64,000 nucleotides of DNA from Aquisphaera giovannonii (GTDB lineage: Bacteria; Planctomycetota; Planctomycetia; Isosphaerales; Isosphaeraceae): positions 5,394,001 through 5,458,000 of the forward strand of contig NZ_CP042997.1 in assembly GCF_008087625.1 (NCBI RefSeq), in the 5' to 3' direction. The notes under the pieces are model-generated. The model ran no database searches, was not told the DNA's origin, and worked only from the letters and a program-made list of their open reading frames with translations. Numbering within the stretch: the stretch's first letter is position 1; the number at the start of each line of letters is the position of its first letter. Made by a program: the position numbers and the translations under genes. Shown here piece by piece: positions 9,559-18,964 of the stretch.

Positions 9559-10014
9559 ATGGCGAAGCGCAAGGACGAAGGCGTTGGCGATACCCGGCTG
9601 GTTTTCTCCGCGCACAACACGCACCACGAGCGCTGTGGTGCCCCGCCTCGCCTGCGCAACACCGACAACCCCGGGCTCTACCACGGCTACTTCGAGAACC
9701 GCTACGGCGAGCAATTCGTCTTCACGTTCGACAGGGCGGCGGGGACCGGAACCGTCTCGGGCGGCGACCTCGGCTGGGCCGAGCCCAGGACGTTCACCCG
9801 CGGCCTGCTCGACGAGGCCCTGCGCAGCACCCGGGACCTCGCCGCGCAGGTCCAGGGGGACGACGCGAGGTCACAGCTGCCGGCGATTGACCACGCCCTG
9901 GCGCTGGGACGACTCACCGGCCTGACCGGCAAGGACGAGATCGTCTGGCTGCGGGCGTGCCTGGAGGCCTGTGCCGGCCTCGCGGAACCGTCCGGGGACC
10001 GTCACCCGGCCTGA
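9559..10014 (+). CDS. conserved hypothetical protein, possible IS passenger
   Basis: A soluble protein of 151 residues with no signal peptide or membrane helix. The start ATG 9559 gives MAKRKDEGVGDTRLVFSA; 50 further in-frame residues upstream look non-coding. The core (HNTHHERCGAPP, LYHGYFENRYGEQFVFTFD, GTVSGGDLGW) is compact, and a helical end follows (KDEIVWLRACLEACAGL). I recall similar small proteins in planctomycete genomes but know no function for them. It runs head-on into the 412-residue gene, with stop codons seven bases apart. Confidence 0.6.
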   Translation: MAKRKDEGVGDTRLVFSAHNTHHERCGAPPRLRNTDNPGLYHGYFENRYGEQFVFTFDRAAGTGTVSGGDLGWAEPRTFTRGLLDEALRSTRDLAAQVQGDDARSQLPAIDHALALGRLTGLTGKDEIVWLRACLEACAGLAEPSGDRHPA

Positions 10015-10021
10015 TCACCGT

Positions 10022-11260
10022 TCACAACGTGGTCACGGCGAACCCCAGATCCTGGCACCGCCGCACGAAGTTGTCGGGGCGGGAGTGGCTCTTGATCAGC
10101 AGGTAGCCGGGCGGGGCGCCCGGTTCGAGGTAGCCCTTGAGCTGCGGGTGCTCGCGGATAGCGGCCAGGACCTCGGCGCTCTCGGGCTTGACCAGCGCAC
10201 TGCACCGGCGGATGCCCACCGTGCCGCCTACCTTCGACTTTGTGCCCAGCAGGTCCGCGACGGGCGAGGGGAGCGGCTCCAGGTCGCGCAGCGCCTCACG
10301 CAACTCTTCACCCGGGGCGCTGCCCGCGGGCGACGCGGCCAGTCGCTTGCGGTCGAGCCGGAACTCGTAGACTTGATCGACCCGCCGGATGATGGCGTGG
10401 CGGAACAGGGGCACCAGTGTCTCCCAGTTCAGCCCCGCTCCCGCAAATACCGAGAGATCCGGCTGTGCCTTCATCACCGTCGCCAGCTCCGGCGCGGGGA
10501 GTGGTGGTCCGAGACCGAGCATCGACAGACCGGTCGGGCTGGGGAACCACCAGCCGGTCTTTTCTTGCTCGGCGTAATAGGCCCACTCGGCGGTATAGAG
10601 GGCGGAGACCAGCGCATTGCGGCCCCGGGCATCGAGCTTCTTCTGCCATCCCGCGACATCGACGCTGTCCACTCTCAGCCTGAGCCCGTGGGCCGCTTGC
10701 ACCAGGTCGTCCTGGGGGAGTCGTATGAAGTCGTGAAGCACCCGACCCACCTCGGACTCGACCAGGGCCAGTCCACGGAAGCACGAGAAGAAGAGCGACA
10801 GCAGCTCGGTCAGGCCCCAGTCCTCCGGGGCCCTGGCGTAGTCAAACGGGTGTCCGGTCTGGGACCCGACGAGCCGCCTGACGGCCCGGCGCGCGATCGC
10901 CGGCAGCTTCGCGTCGTCGTGAGCCCAGAACGTTGCGAGGTTCGGCCCCGCCCCGTAGCGATTCTGCAGGTCGAACCGGAGCACGTCCGCCGCGACGAGG
11001 AACGTCCCGACCCGCTCGGTGAGGTACTGGTTGAAGTTCGCCTCCTTGCCGATGCGGTTCACGTCGGTCATGTTCGGCGTGCCGTCGTGTTTGGCCTGGA
11101 CACGCCCGGACAGGAGGATGCAGGCCACGGCGCGGTACCAGTAACCGCCGTACGGCGAGCGATGTTCCTTCGGCTCGCCTTTCCGGATGTCGGCGACCGT
11201 TCTGGTCGTCTGGCCCTCGACGAACCGCCGGAGGGATTTGGGGAGGCGCGGCTGGCCCAT
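10022..11260 (-). CDS. hypothetical protein with helicase-associated (XPB_N / Helicase_C_3-like) architecture
   Basis: A protein of 412 residues without signal peptide. The C-terminal half (about 225-412) reads like the non-ATPase domain found beside bacterial XPB-type helicases: QPDLSVF, RRVDQVYEFRLDRKRLA, EALRDLEPLPSPVADLL, then an alternating-strand end (SALVKPESAEVLAAI, GYLLIKS, RRCQDLGFAVTTL). No Walker A, Walker B or helicase motif is present. The N-terminal half has GYWYRAVACILLSG and a Trp/Tyr-rich helical segment. It lies 68 bp downstream of the 227-residue gene on the same strand, so the two probably form an operon. A role in DNA handling is possible but only an inference. Confidence 0.6.
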   Translation of the reverse strand: MGQPRLPKSLRRFVEGQTTRTVADIRKGEPKEHRSPYGGYWYRAVACILLSGRVQAKHDGTPNMTDVNRIGKEANFNQYLTERVGTFLVAADVLRFDLQNRYGAGPNLATFWAHDDAKLPAIARRAVRRLVGSQTGHPFDYARAPEDWGLTELLSLFFSCFRGLALVESEVGRVLHDFIRLPQDDLVQAAHGLRLRVDSVDVAGWQKKLDARGRNALVSALYTAEWAYYAEQEKTGWWFPSPTGLSMLGLGPPLPAPELATVMKAQPDLSVFAGAGLNWETLVPLFRHAIIRRVDQVYEFRLDRKRLAASPAGSAPGEELREALRDLEPLPSPVADLLGTKSKVGGTVGIRRCSALVKPESAEVLAAIREHPQLKGYLEPGAPPGYLLIKSHSRPDNFVRRCQDLGFAVTTL

Positions 11261-11328
11261 CGGCGGGGCTCCGACTCACATGAGCAATGGAACAAGTTCG
11301 GGACCGACACCGGCACGAATGCGGGCCG

Positions 11329-12012
11329 TCACGGCGAGACGTTCCAGACCTCGACCAGCCGCCAGCCCGCGCGGGTGCGGGCGACCACGCCGCCGATGTC
11401 CCAGCCGGCCTTGCAGGCACGGGCGATCGCCGCGGGGACGGGGATCGGGCCGATCTCCGAATCACCGCCGAGCAGCGATTCCAGCCAGATCTGCTTCGGC
11501 TCGACCCGCTGGATGACGAAATGCCCCTCGATCTCCTTGCCGGATCGGGCCGGTCCCGTCGCCTCGATCCAGTCGTCGATCGTGTCCAGCAGCTTCTGGC
11601 TGGCCGGCAGGTCGCGGGCAGCCTCACGGACGCGCCCCCGGGCCGCCTCCTCGACCTCGGTGTAGCCCCGCGCGACCAGCCACCGGGTTAGCTTGTTGAC
11701 GACCGTCCCGGCGGCCTTCATCGTCTCGTTGCCGGCGATCACCTTGTGGGGCATGAAGTAGCCGAGGAACTCCGAGAACCCGGAGGCGATGTCGGCGGCG
11801 CCGTACGTGCCGCAGTAGGTCCCCCCGGCCCGGGTGACCGCGTCGTAGTCCTCGCGGGAGTGGTCGGGCCAGTAGCGCTCGAGGTATCCCCGGTAAAGGT
11901 CGATGATCCCCTCGTACCTGGCGTACGTCTTCGGGCCGAGCTGGGCCTCCTGGGCGGCGAGGAACTCCGCGAAGATGTCGTCGATGGTCTTGTCCGGCCT
12001 GGGGGGGCTCAT
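11329..12012 (-). CDS. hypothetical protein with integrase-core-binding-like N-terminus
   Basis: A protein of 227 residues. The start (TIDDIFAEFLAAQEAQLG, KTYARYEGIIDLYRGYLE) resembles the SAM-like core-binding domain of tyrosine recombinases, but no catalytic R..HxxR..Y domain follows. The middle (GFSEFLGYFMPHKVI, AAGTVVNKLTRWLVARGY) continues as helices. The end (AGWDIGGVVARTRAGWRLVEVWNVSP) is beta-rich. The start lies 41 bp beyond the tnpC stop and in the same direction, so transcription from the IS could reach it. Function unknown; DNA binding is plausible. Confidence 0.62.
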   Translation of the reverse strand: MSPPRPDKTIDDIFAEFLAAQEAQLGPKTYARYEGIIDLYRGYLERYWPDHSREDYDAVTRAGGTYCGTYGAADIASGFSEFLGYFMPHKVIAGNETMKAAGTVVNKLTRWLVARGYTEVEEAARGRVREAARDLPASQKLLDTIDDWIEATGPARSGKEIEGHFVIQRVEPKQIWLESLLGGDSEIGPIPVPAAIARACKAGWDIGGVVARTRAGWRLVEVWNVSP

Positions 12013-12053
12013 CGGGTCGTCGGCTCCCGGGGTCGTGTGCGGCTACGCACATT

Positions 12054-13681
12054 CTATCCGGGCCGACGGCGCAGGCCACGCCCCCCTCGGGGCGGTGAAC
12101 CGACCGATACGCAGGCGACACCCTCAGCTCGGCTCGCCGGCTTCATGCGGCCGCCTTCCGGCGCCGCCGGGTGAGACGCGAAACAGACGTCGGGCAGGAG
12201 GCCCTCGAGCTGATCCGCCGGCAGCGACGGCAGGCGACGCAGCACGTCCTGAAGATAAGCGAAGGGGTCGATGTCGTGGTGCCGACAGGTGCCGGTCAGG
12301 GAGTACAGCACGGCCGCCGTGCGGCCGCCCCGGTCGCTGCCCAGGAACGTCCAGTTGCGCCGCCCGATCGCCTGGGCGCGGAGCATCCGCTCGGCGAGGT
12401 TGTTGTCGATGCTCAGTCCCCCGTGCCCGGGGTGGCGACACGGCGCCGCCCAGTTCGACTGCGTGTAGGCGATCGCCTGGCCGATCGGGCTCTTGGGCAG
12501 CGCGTGCCGCTCCTGCTCGGTCAACCACTCCCCGAACGCCGTCAGCCGAGGAACGGACTCCCGCTGCCGCAGGGCCTGACGGTCCTCGGCGGAGAGCGTC
12601 GCGCCGGCGGTCTCGATGGCGTAGAGCCGCCGGATGCGGGCCAGCGCCGCGTGCGCCGGCAGCGGCGCGGACGTCCGCGCCTCGTAGAACTTCCGCCGCG
12701 CGTGTGCCCAGCACGCGACCTCGATCACGTCCGACCCGGCGTACAGCCTGTGGTAGCCGGAGTACGCGTCGGCCTGGAGGTAACCGCGGTACCCGTCAGG
12801 AACCGCGCCGGACCGTCACGGGTGTGGCGCGGCGTGTAGTCACAGACGACGTAGGGATGGCGGGCGTCGCCGATGTAGACCCGGAACCGGCCCTTGCGGG
12901 TCCTGGTCAGACTCCGGTCCAGCACCGGAACCGGGGTGTCGTCGGTGTGGATGATGTCCGGGAGGAGTACTCGCCTGACCATCAGGTCATGGAGCGGCGT
13001 GAGCAGCTTGACGCAGGAGGCCATCCATCCGCAGAGCGTGGCCCGAGACAGCGACACGCCGTGGCGGGAGAAGATGTCCTCGAGCCGGTACAGCGGGAGG
13101 TGGTCGGAGAACTTGCTGGTGATCGTCTGGGCCAGCAGGCCCGGGCCGGGCAGCCCCCGCTCGATCGGCCGCGGCGGCTTCTCCGCCAGCACGACGTGCT
13201 CCTGGCAGGCCCGGCAGGCGTACCGAAACAGCGCGTGCACGACGACGAAAAGCGAGGAGGGCACGTACTCCAGTTGCTCGCTCGTCTCCTCGCCGATCCT
13301 GGTGCGTGGGCAGCCGCAATCCGGACAGGGCAACTCGGGGTCGGACAGCGGGTACTCCACTCGCTTGCGGGGCAGGCCCTCGGGGAGCCGCTGTCGTCCC
13401 TTGCGCCGCCAGTGCCTCTTCGGCTTTGCCACCTCCGGCCCGGGCGCTTCCTCCGGCGTGGCCTCGGCGACGTCCGCCGCCGCGTCCTCGGTGAACAGCC
13501 GGAGTTGGTCCGGATCGACGCGCTCCCGCCGCGGGCTGAACTGGCGGCGGAGCACCAGCCCGAGCTGGTGCTCCAGCTGCTCGATCCGCCGTTGCGCCGC
13601 CCGGATCGTCTCCGCCTGCTGGCGGATGATCTCGTGGCACAGTTCAAGGTCGGTGGGCGGGGGCGTCGCGTGCTCACACAT
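12054..13681 (-). pseudogene. tnpC: IS66 transposase TnpC, single frameshift
   Basis: Two overlapping frames together give a full IS66 transposase. Frame 1 (13681 to about 12793) has the coiled N-terminus, the zinc-finger-like CPDCGCPRTR and CRACQEH motifs, and HTDDTPVPVLD with the first DDE aspartate. Frame 2 (about 12790 to 12054) has QADAYSGYHRLYAG, CWAHARRKFYEAR and NNLAERMLRAQAIGRRNW with the catalytic Glu. Moving from FLTG to YRGYLQ needs one extra base at 12790-12794, so one base appears to have been lost, unless this is a sequencing error. The C-terminal tail after VCFASHP is longer and unlike other IS66 ends, suggesting a lost stop. Confidence 0.9.
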
Positions 13682-13720
13682 GCCAGGATTGTAGCGGCGC
13701 GAACGCGTTCGAAGAGGCCG

Positions 13721-14095
13721 TCAGCGCGGATTCTCGACGGGCTCTCGGGAGTACCGCCGCTGTCGCCGGACGCTGCCCAGGTCGACGCCGTCGAGGATCA
13801 TCATCAGGTCGGCCGCCTTGACCTCCACGCCCTTGGGCCCTCCCCCCGTCGCCGTGGCCGGGAAGCGGAACGTGCCCTTCTCAAGCCTCTTGTACCACAG
13901 GGCGTAGCCGTCCTTGTCCCAGTAGAGGACCTTCACCCTGTCGCCGCGCCGGCTCCGGAACACGAACAGGCGGCCCGAGAGCGGGTCGAGGGTCAGGGAC
14001 GACTGGACCAGGGAGGCGAGCGAGTCGAACCCCTTGCGCATGTCGGTCGCATCGGCGGCGAGGAAGACGCGTACGGTCGGGGGCCAGCTCAGCAC
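13721..14095 (-). CDS. tnpB: IS66 family accessory protein TnpB (Orf2)
   Basis: A protein of 124 residues with the family signature ADATDMRKGFDSLASLV, LFVFRSRRGDRVKVLYWD and YALWYKRLEKGTFRFP. The start is GTG 14095, overlapping the tnpA stop (GTGCTGA). It is required together with TnpC for IS66 transposition. The gene is intact even though both neighbours are broken. Confidence 0.93.
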   Translation of the reverse strand: MLSWPPTVRVFLAADATDMRKGFDSLASLVQSSLTLDPLSGRLFVFRSRRGDRVKVLYWDKDGYALWYKRLEKGTFRFPATATGGGPKGVEVKAADLMMILDGVDLGSVRRQRRYSREPVENPR

Positions 14096-14205
14096 GGGCG
14101 GCCCTCCAGCACGGCGAGGACCTCGCCGAGGGTCCGCGGGTCGAATCCGTGGGGCACCCGCACGATCGTGCCGGCTGGTAGCACGATCTCGATGGCAGGG
14201 ACGGG
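14089..14205 (-). pseudogene. tnpA: IS66 tnpA, 3' stump only
   Basis: Only about 38 C-terminal codons remain (PAIEIVLPAGTIVRVPHGF, then LGEVLAVLEGRPC), overlapping the tnpB start as usual. Upstream of about 14205 the strand-opposite porin sequence takes over. The helix-turn-helix part of TnpA is missing, as is the IS end. Confidence 0.75.
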
Positions 14206-15067
14206 CCGGGGCTGTTGGTCTACTTCGCCTACGGGGAGCTCGTCAACGAGGAATAGCGGTTCGTCGGCGGCCTGATGCAGGACATCGATAATCCCCTCAG
14301 CCCCACGGTTCTCACCCTGGCGAAGCTCTACGGCTCGGGCAACACCGGGTCGTATCGTGGCGCCCTCCGTCTGGAGCGCTACTTCGAGATCACCGACGCC
14401 TCGCAGGTGACACTCCAGGCGGGCATCGGCGAGCCGATCGCCACCCTGGTGACGGCCCCGACCGGCCGCATCAACGAGGACAACGGGTGGCCCAATGTCG
14501 AGGGCCGGGCTGCCCTCGGCTTGGGCGAACTGCGGCAGATCGGGGCGGCCAAGGCACGGCCCTTCGAGACGGGGCTCTCCGGTGTGGTCGGACGGATTCG
14601 CACGACCCGCACGCTCTTCGCAACGCCCGACACGAGACCCCTCCGGGCGGTGGACGACGTCTGGGGCCTCGGCGCCGACCTGCGATGGTCGATCACCGAT
14701 CGCCTCGGGCTGGCCGGCGAGTTCGACGTGGGCCGGACCCTCGGCGAGTACAACGGCACTCTGCTCCAGAACAACGACACGAACACCCCGGGCCCGATCC
14801 GGGGCCGGGGCGGCTGGGGAGAGGTCTTCGTCTACCTGACCGAGACGCTGCGCTGGCATGTCGGGTTACGGCATCGACGCCCCGTTCGTTCGCGACCTCG
14901 CCCCGACCCAGATCGCCCGGAACCAGGCGTTCTTCAATACGCTCGTGTGGGATGTGAACCGGAACTTCCAGGTGGGATTCGAGGTCGACTACCGCAAGGC
15001 GAGCTACATCCGCTTCCTCGACAACGAGGGAGTCAATTTCATGACGCAGTTCGTCTGGAAGTTCTGA
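14205..15067 (+). pseudogene. porin-like outer-membrane protein, 3' fragment (stop and frameshift)
   Basis: The frame from about 14206 reads GLLVYFAYGELVNEE, an in-frame TAG at 14254-14256, then RFVGGLMQDIDNPLSPTVL. Beta-strand-rich sequence follows up to ETLRWHVG near 14866. There an extra T (GGGTTACGG) shifts the frame, and the protein continues as YGIDAPFVRDLAPTQIARN and NFQVGFEVDYRKASYI to a terminal aromatic strand, MTQFVWKF. A final Phe on an amphipathic strand is typical of outer-membrane barrels. It ends 11 bp from the stop of the convergent amidohydrolase gene. With the 5' fragment at 8940-9357 it makes one disrupted gene. Confidence 0.8.
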
Positions 15068-15078
15068 GCCCCGCCCGG

Positions 15079-16977
15079 TCAGTCGGAGCAGGTGTACCCG
15101 ATCAGACGGGCGAGCTGCTCGATCGCGGCGTGCTCAACACGCAAATCGCTCACCGTGTCGGCGAGGCCCGGGCCCCGGCCTCGCGGGGCGGCGGCCGCCC
15201 TCGTCGCCGCGGCGACCGGTTGGAGCCGTCCCTCGAGCATGGTGCCCCAGACGGGGATGTCCTTGATTTTTGCGGGATGGACCTCGTACGGGTCCTGCTC
15301 CAGGACGGTCAGGTTGGCATCCTTGCCCACCGTGATCGAACCGACGCGTCCCTCCATGCGGACGGAATACGCGGCATCGAGCGTGACGGCCTTCAGGGCC
15401 TGGTCGAGCGTGACGCGGTGCTCCGGACCGGCGACCTCCCCCTCGGCCGTGAGCCGGTTGACCGCCGCCCAGACGAGCTGCAACGGCTTCGCCGGGGCCA
15501 TCGGCATGTCGGAGTGGAAGGAGAACGAAACGCCGTTCTCGACCACGTCGCCCATCGGGACCATGTTCCGGGACCGCTCGGGGCCGATGCCTAGCTTCGC
15601 ATACCGGCCGGCGAGCGCCGTGACGTAGTAGGGGTTCGAGCTGACGATCCCGCCCAGCTCGCCCCAGCGCCTCACCTGCTCGGGCTGTGCGAACCCGAAG
15701 TGCACCAGCACGGTGCGGTGGTCCTTGCGTGGCTTGCGCCTCATCGCCTCCTCGATCGAGCTGAGCACGACGTCCAGGCCGGCGTCGCCGTTGTTGTGGA
15801 TGTGGATCTGGTAGCCGGCGTCCCAGTAGGTCTGGAACATGAAGTCGAACGACGGCGGGTCGACGATCCACGCGCCGTGGTGGCCGTCGGTGTAGCCGCC
15901 CTTCATCTGCATGAGCTGGCTGTAGATCGCCCCGTCGGTGAAGAGCTTCACCTGGTTGGCCAGGTACGCGGTGCGGCCCTTGCCCCAGCCCTCGACCTTG
16001 CGGGTCTCGGCGAGCAGGCTCGCCGCGTCGTTGGGCTTGATCGCGAAGAAGCTCTTCCCGTCCCCGATGAAGTAGTGGTTGAACGGCGTCGCGTCGTCCG
16101 AGTACGCCGCGTTGATCGCGTCCTGCATCGGCTTGCTCACGAACCCGCCCGGCTCGCAGGCGAGGGTGATTCCGTTGCGGTGATAGTACGTCTTCGAGAA
16201 CTCGAGCCCTTCGCGGAATTGCTCGGCCGAGGCCATGTAGGGCGCGACTCTGGGATGGATCGCGAGCATCCCCTGCTCGTAGAAGTGGCCCTCCGGCAGG
16301 CTGGCCTGCGCCCTCGCGGACTCGCCCAGGCCCTTGATTAGGGCTTCGTCGATGCCGGTGAGCTTGAGCGCAGCATCGTTGAGAAACACCTCGTGCGCGG
16401 AGCGGTGCCAGACGATCACCGGGACGTCGGGGGCCATCCTGTTGAGCGTCTCGCGCGACATCGCGCCGTGGAAGTAGTGGTGGTAACCCCAGGTCACGAA
16501 GGGCGTCTTGTTGTCCTTGTGGCCGGCGAGCGCCTCCCTCAGGCGCTCCCGGTAGCCCGCCTCTTCGCGCACCGCCGGCGAGAAACCGTCGATCGCGTCC
16601 CAGTCCTCGATCGAGATGACCTTTGTGTTCATGGTCAGCGCCGCCAGCACCGGATGGACGTGCTGCTCGACGAAACCGGCGATGACCACCTTGCCCTCGA
16701 AGGTCGAGTCGACCTTCGCGTCCTTGCCGGCGGCGGCCTCGCACTCGGCTCGCGTGCCGACCGCGACGAACTCGCCGCCGCGCACCGCGATCGCTTCGGC
16801 CCGCGGCTTGTTCGGGTCCATGGTCAGGAAGGTCCGGGCGACGTAGATCGTCGTCAGGCCCTCTCTCGCGGCAAGCCGGCCGGCGAAATCCTGAAGCGTG
16901 GGCGTCTGCTGAGCCACGACCTGCCCGGGGGCGAGCATGCACGCCAGCACGAATATCGCGGAGAGGCGGTTTATCAT
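15079..16977 (-). CDS. exported YtcJ/NfdA-like metal-dependent amidohydrolase (1)
   Basis: A protein of 632 residues from ATG 16977 with a signal peptide (MINRLSAIFVLACMLAPGQVVAQ). It is an Amidohydro_3 protein: N-terminal strand IYVARTFLTMDP, metal motif VEQHVHP, a mid-protein metal site around QIHIHNNGDA, VLVHFGFAQP, HSDMPMAP near the end of the barrel, and the closing GSITVGKDANLTVLEQDP. YtcJ relatives include N-substituted-formamide deformylase. The substrate is unknown. It overlaps the upstream amidohydrolase gene by four bases (ATGA), indicating translational coupling. Its location should be periplasmic. Confidence 0.9.
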   Translation of the reverse strand: MINRLSAIFVLACMLAPGQVVAQQTPTLQDFAGRLAAREGLTTIYVARTFLTMDPNKPRAEAIAVRGGEFVAVGTRAECEAAAGKDAKVDSTFEGKVVIAGFVEQHVHPVLAALTMNTKVISIEDWDAIDGFSPAVREEAGYRERLREALAGHKDNKTPFVTWGYHHYFHGAMSRETLNRMAPDVPVIVWHRSAHEVFLNDAALKLTGIDEALIKGLGESARAQASLPEGHFYEQGMLAIHPRVAPYMASAEQFREGLEFSKTYYHRNGITLACEPGGFVSKPMQDAINAAYSDDATPFNHYFIGDGKSFFAIKPNDAASLLAETRKVEGWGKGRTAYLANQVKLFTDGAIYSQLMQMKGGYTDGHHGAWIVDPPSFDFMFQTYWDAGYQIHIHNNGDAGLDVVLSSIEEAMRRKPRKDHRTVLVHFGFAQPEQVRRWGELGGIVSSNPYYVTALAGRYAKLGIGPERSRNMVPMGDVVENGVSFSFHSDMPMAPAKPLQLVWAAVNRLTAEGEVAGPEHRVTLDQALKAVTLDAAYSVRMEGRVGSITVGKDANLTVLEQDPYEVHPAKIKDIPVWGTMLEGRLQPVAAATRAAAAPRGRGPGLADTVSDLRVEHAAIEQLARLIGYTCSD

Positions 16978-18698
16978 CGTTTCGAGTCTCCGTGCCGGGC
17001 GCGGTAGACGGTCTTCCCTTCCTTGATCGTCTCCAGCACCCGGATGGTGTTGATCCTCATCGGGTCGATCGTCAGTGGGTCGTCCGAGAGGATCACCAGG
17101 TCGGCGAGCTTGCCGACCTCGAGCGAGCCCTTCCTCCCCTCTTCGAAGTGCTGGTAGGCCCCCCACAGGGTGATGCACTTGAGCGCCTCCATGGGCGTCA
17201 ACCGTTCCGCCGGGCCCATCACCTTCCCTTGACGCGAGACGCGGTTGACGGTGGCCCACATGACCTGGAGCAGGTTGGGCAAGGCCACCGGCGCGTCGGT
17301 GTGGCTGTTGACCCTCAGGCCGCGGTCAAGGGCGGAGCGCATGGGCGAGATCTGCTGGGCCAGTTCAGGGCCGATGATCCGGTCGTACCAATCGCCCCAG
17401 TAGAAGGTGTGCATGGGGAAGAGCGAGGCGAAGACGTCCAGCTTCTTCAGGGCGTCGAGCTGATCCTTACGGACGAACTGGCCGTGGATGAGGGTGTGGC
17501 GGCGATCGGCTTTCGGGTACCTGACGTCGACGGCGCGGAGGGCGGCGATCATCTGGTCTACGGCGGCGTCACCGTTGGCGTGGACGTGCGTGGGCCATCC
17601 CTTGCGGTAGGCCTCGTCGAGGAGTTCGACGATCGATTGCATCTCGGGGATGGCCGGGTAGCCCTTGTAGCCGGGCTGCTGGCCATCGGGCGGGACGAGG
17701 TAGGGGACGGTGCGCCAGGCGGTGCGGCCCTGGGGAGAGCCGTCGAGCGTGATCTTCAGTCCCGCGAGGCGGTAGCGGTTCCGGTAGGAGTGTCCGAACC
17801 AGGGCGTGTCGAGCAGAGACTTGGCCGTGTAGTCGACGTAGGACATGACGTCGATGTCGAGCAAACCACGCTCCGCGGCACTCACGAGGTCCGGCTGCTG
17901 GAAGGCCATGAGGCGGCCCTCGTTGACCGTCGTGTAGCCGAACGACTTCGCCAGCTCGAGCCCGCGACGGAGGAAGTAGTCCTTGTCCTCCGGGGTCCGC
18001 GCGTTGATCGCCGGGATCATTTGGGGGATGCTCGCTAGCTCCTCGAGCACGCCGTTCGGTTCCCGGCTCCCCTCCCGGCGCCGGATGACGCCCCCCTCAG
18101 GGTCGGGCGTCTCCGCCGTGTAGCCGACCTTCGCGAGCCCCACGCTATTCATCGCGCTGAAGTGGCCGGAGATGTGCACGGCGATGACCGGCACGTCTTT
18201 CGATACCTTGTCGAGGTCATCGCGAGTCGGGTGGCGACCGAGCAATGCGTCGTCGTAGCCGATGCCGAAGATCCATCCGGTGCGGCCGACGTCCGGGCCG
18301 CGTGCGAAGTCCTTCAGCTTCTCGACCACGTCGTCGATGCTCGCAACGTCCCCGTCGGGCGAGGCGAGGAGATTGGCGCCGACGGCCTGCGACCCGAAGC
18401 CGAGGAAGTGGGCGTGCCCGTCGACGAAGCCAGGCAGCAGCGTCTTGCCAGCCAGGTCGACCACCTCCGTAGCCGGCCCCTGGTGAGTACCCTGGAACTC
18501 GGCCCGGCTGCCAACGCCGAGGACCTTTCCGTCTTTCACCGCCACGGCCTCGGCGGTCGGCTGCGCGTCGTTCACGGTGACGATCGGGCCGCCAGTGTAA
18601 ATCGTGTCCGCGACCTGGGCCCGGGCAGCCGAGCCGAACGCAGCGACGGAATAGGCAGCGATGATCCTGACCAGAAATGCCCTGCTGCTCGCGATCAT
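16974..18698 (-). CDS. exported YtcJ/NfdA-like metal-dependent amidohydrolase (2)
   Basis: A protein of 574 residues from ATG 18698, chosen because it gives a good signal peptide (MIASSRAFLVRIIAAYS to SAARAQ); an ATG at 18770 would add 24 residues. Family marks are DTIYTGGPIVTVND, LLPGFVDGHAHFLGFG, THVHANGDAAVDQM, HTLIHGQFV, NSHTDAPVALPN and GSLEVGKLADLVILSDDP. It is related to but clearly different from the following amidohydrolase, with which it is coupled by a 4-bp overlap. The intervals around it point to a unit with the UrtA-like gene 0.5 kb upstream. The substrate is likely an amide or formamide, by family only. Confidence 0.9.
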   Translation of the reverse strand: MIASSRAFLVRIIAAYSVAAFGSAARAQVADTIYTGGPIVTVNDAQPTAEAVAVKDGKVLGVGSRAEFQGTHQGPATEVVDLAGKTLLPGFVDGHAHFLGFGSQAVGANLLASPDGDVASIDDVVEKLKDFARGPDVGRTGWIFGIGYDDALLGRHPTRDDLDKVSKDVPVIAVHISGHFSAMNSVGLAKVGYTAETPDPEGGVIRRREGSREPNGVLEELASIPQMIPAINARTPEDKDYFLRRGLELAKSFGYTTVNEGRLMAFQQPDLVSAAERGLLDIDVMSYVDYTAKSLLDTPWFGHSYRNRYRLAGLKITLDGSPQGRTAWRTVPYLVPPDGQQPGYKGYPAIPEMQSIVELLDEAYRKGWPTHVHANGDAAVDQMIAALRAVDVRYPKADRRHTLIHGQFVRKDQLDALKKLDVFASLFPMHTFYWGDWYDRIIGPELAQQISPMRSALDRGLRVNSHTDAPVALPNLLQVMWATVNRVSRQGKVMGPAERLTPMEALKCITLWGAYQHFEEGRKGSLEVGKLADLVILSDDPLTIDPMRINTIRVLETIKEGKTVYRARHGDSKR

Positions 18699-18964
18699 CG
18701 GCAAGATCCCGCTGAGAGGAAGGAATTCACCAGCCAAGTGGTTTCTGTGAGAGGTACGGCTGACCGTCATGCCTCACTCCTCGGTGAGGATTTGTCTCGG
18801 GTGGTGGGCGAGTCACTCGATGCAGCCTCTGTGAGGGCGGCCGTCGGTTGAGATGCCTGCCATGGCCAGCCCTTCGCAGCGGCCGGCGCAAGCCCCGTGC
18901 TTTTCTGGGCGGACGGGACAGCGCCTCTTCAAATATGGATCATCCATGAGGTCTCGCCGCTGGC

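Larger units (their letters stand above)
9354..14205. mobile_element. IS66-type insertion with three unknown genes, right end lost
   Basis: The inserted DNA separates the two porin fragments. Its left edge is GTAAGCG, the usual outer end of IS66 elements. Its right part holds IS66 tnpC, tnpB and a tnpA stump in the normal order on the minus strand. The right terminal repeat, the start of tnpA and an estimated 60-70 codons of the porin are missing, as expected from a deletion across that junction. Three genes sit between tnpC and the left end. They could be passengers of one element or the product of two insertions. No target duplication can be checked because the right junction is gone. Confidence 0.6.

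Noticed and set aside
12054-13681. Programmed frameshift in tnpC
   Set aside because: IS66 TnpC is normally made from one frame. The site (GGGTACC) is not a slippery heptamer, so a plain deletion or sequencing error is simpler.
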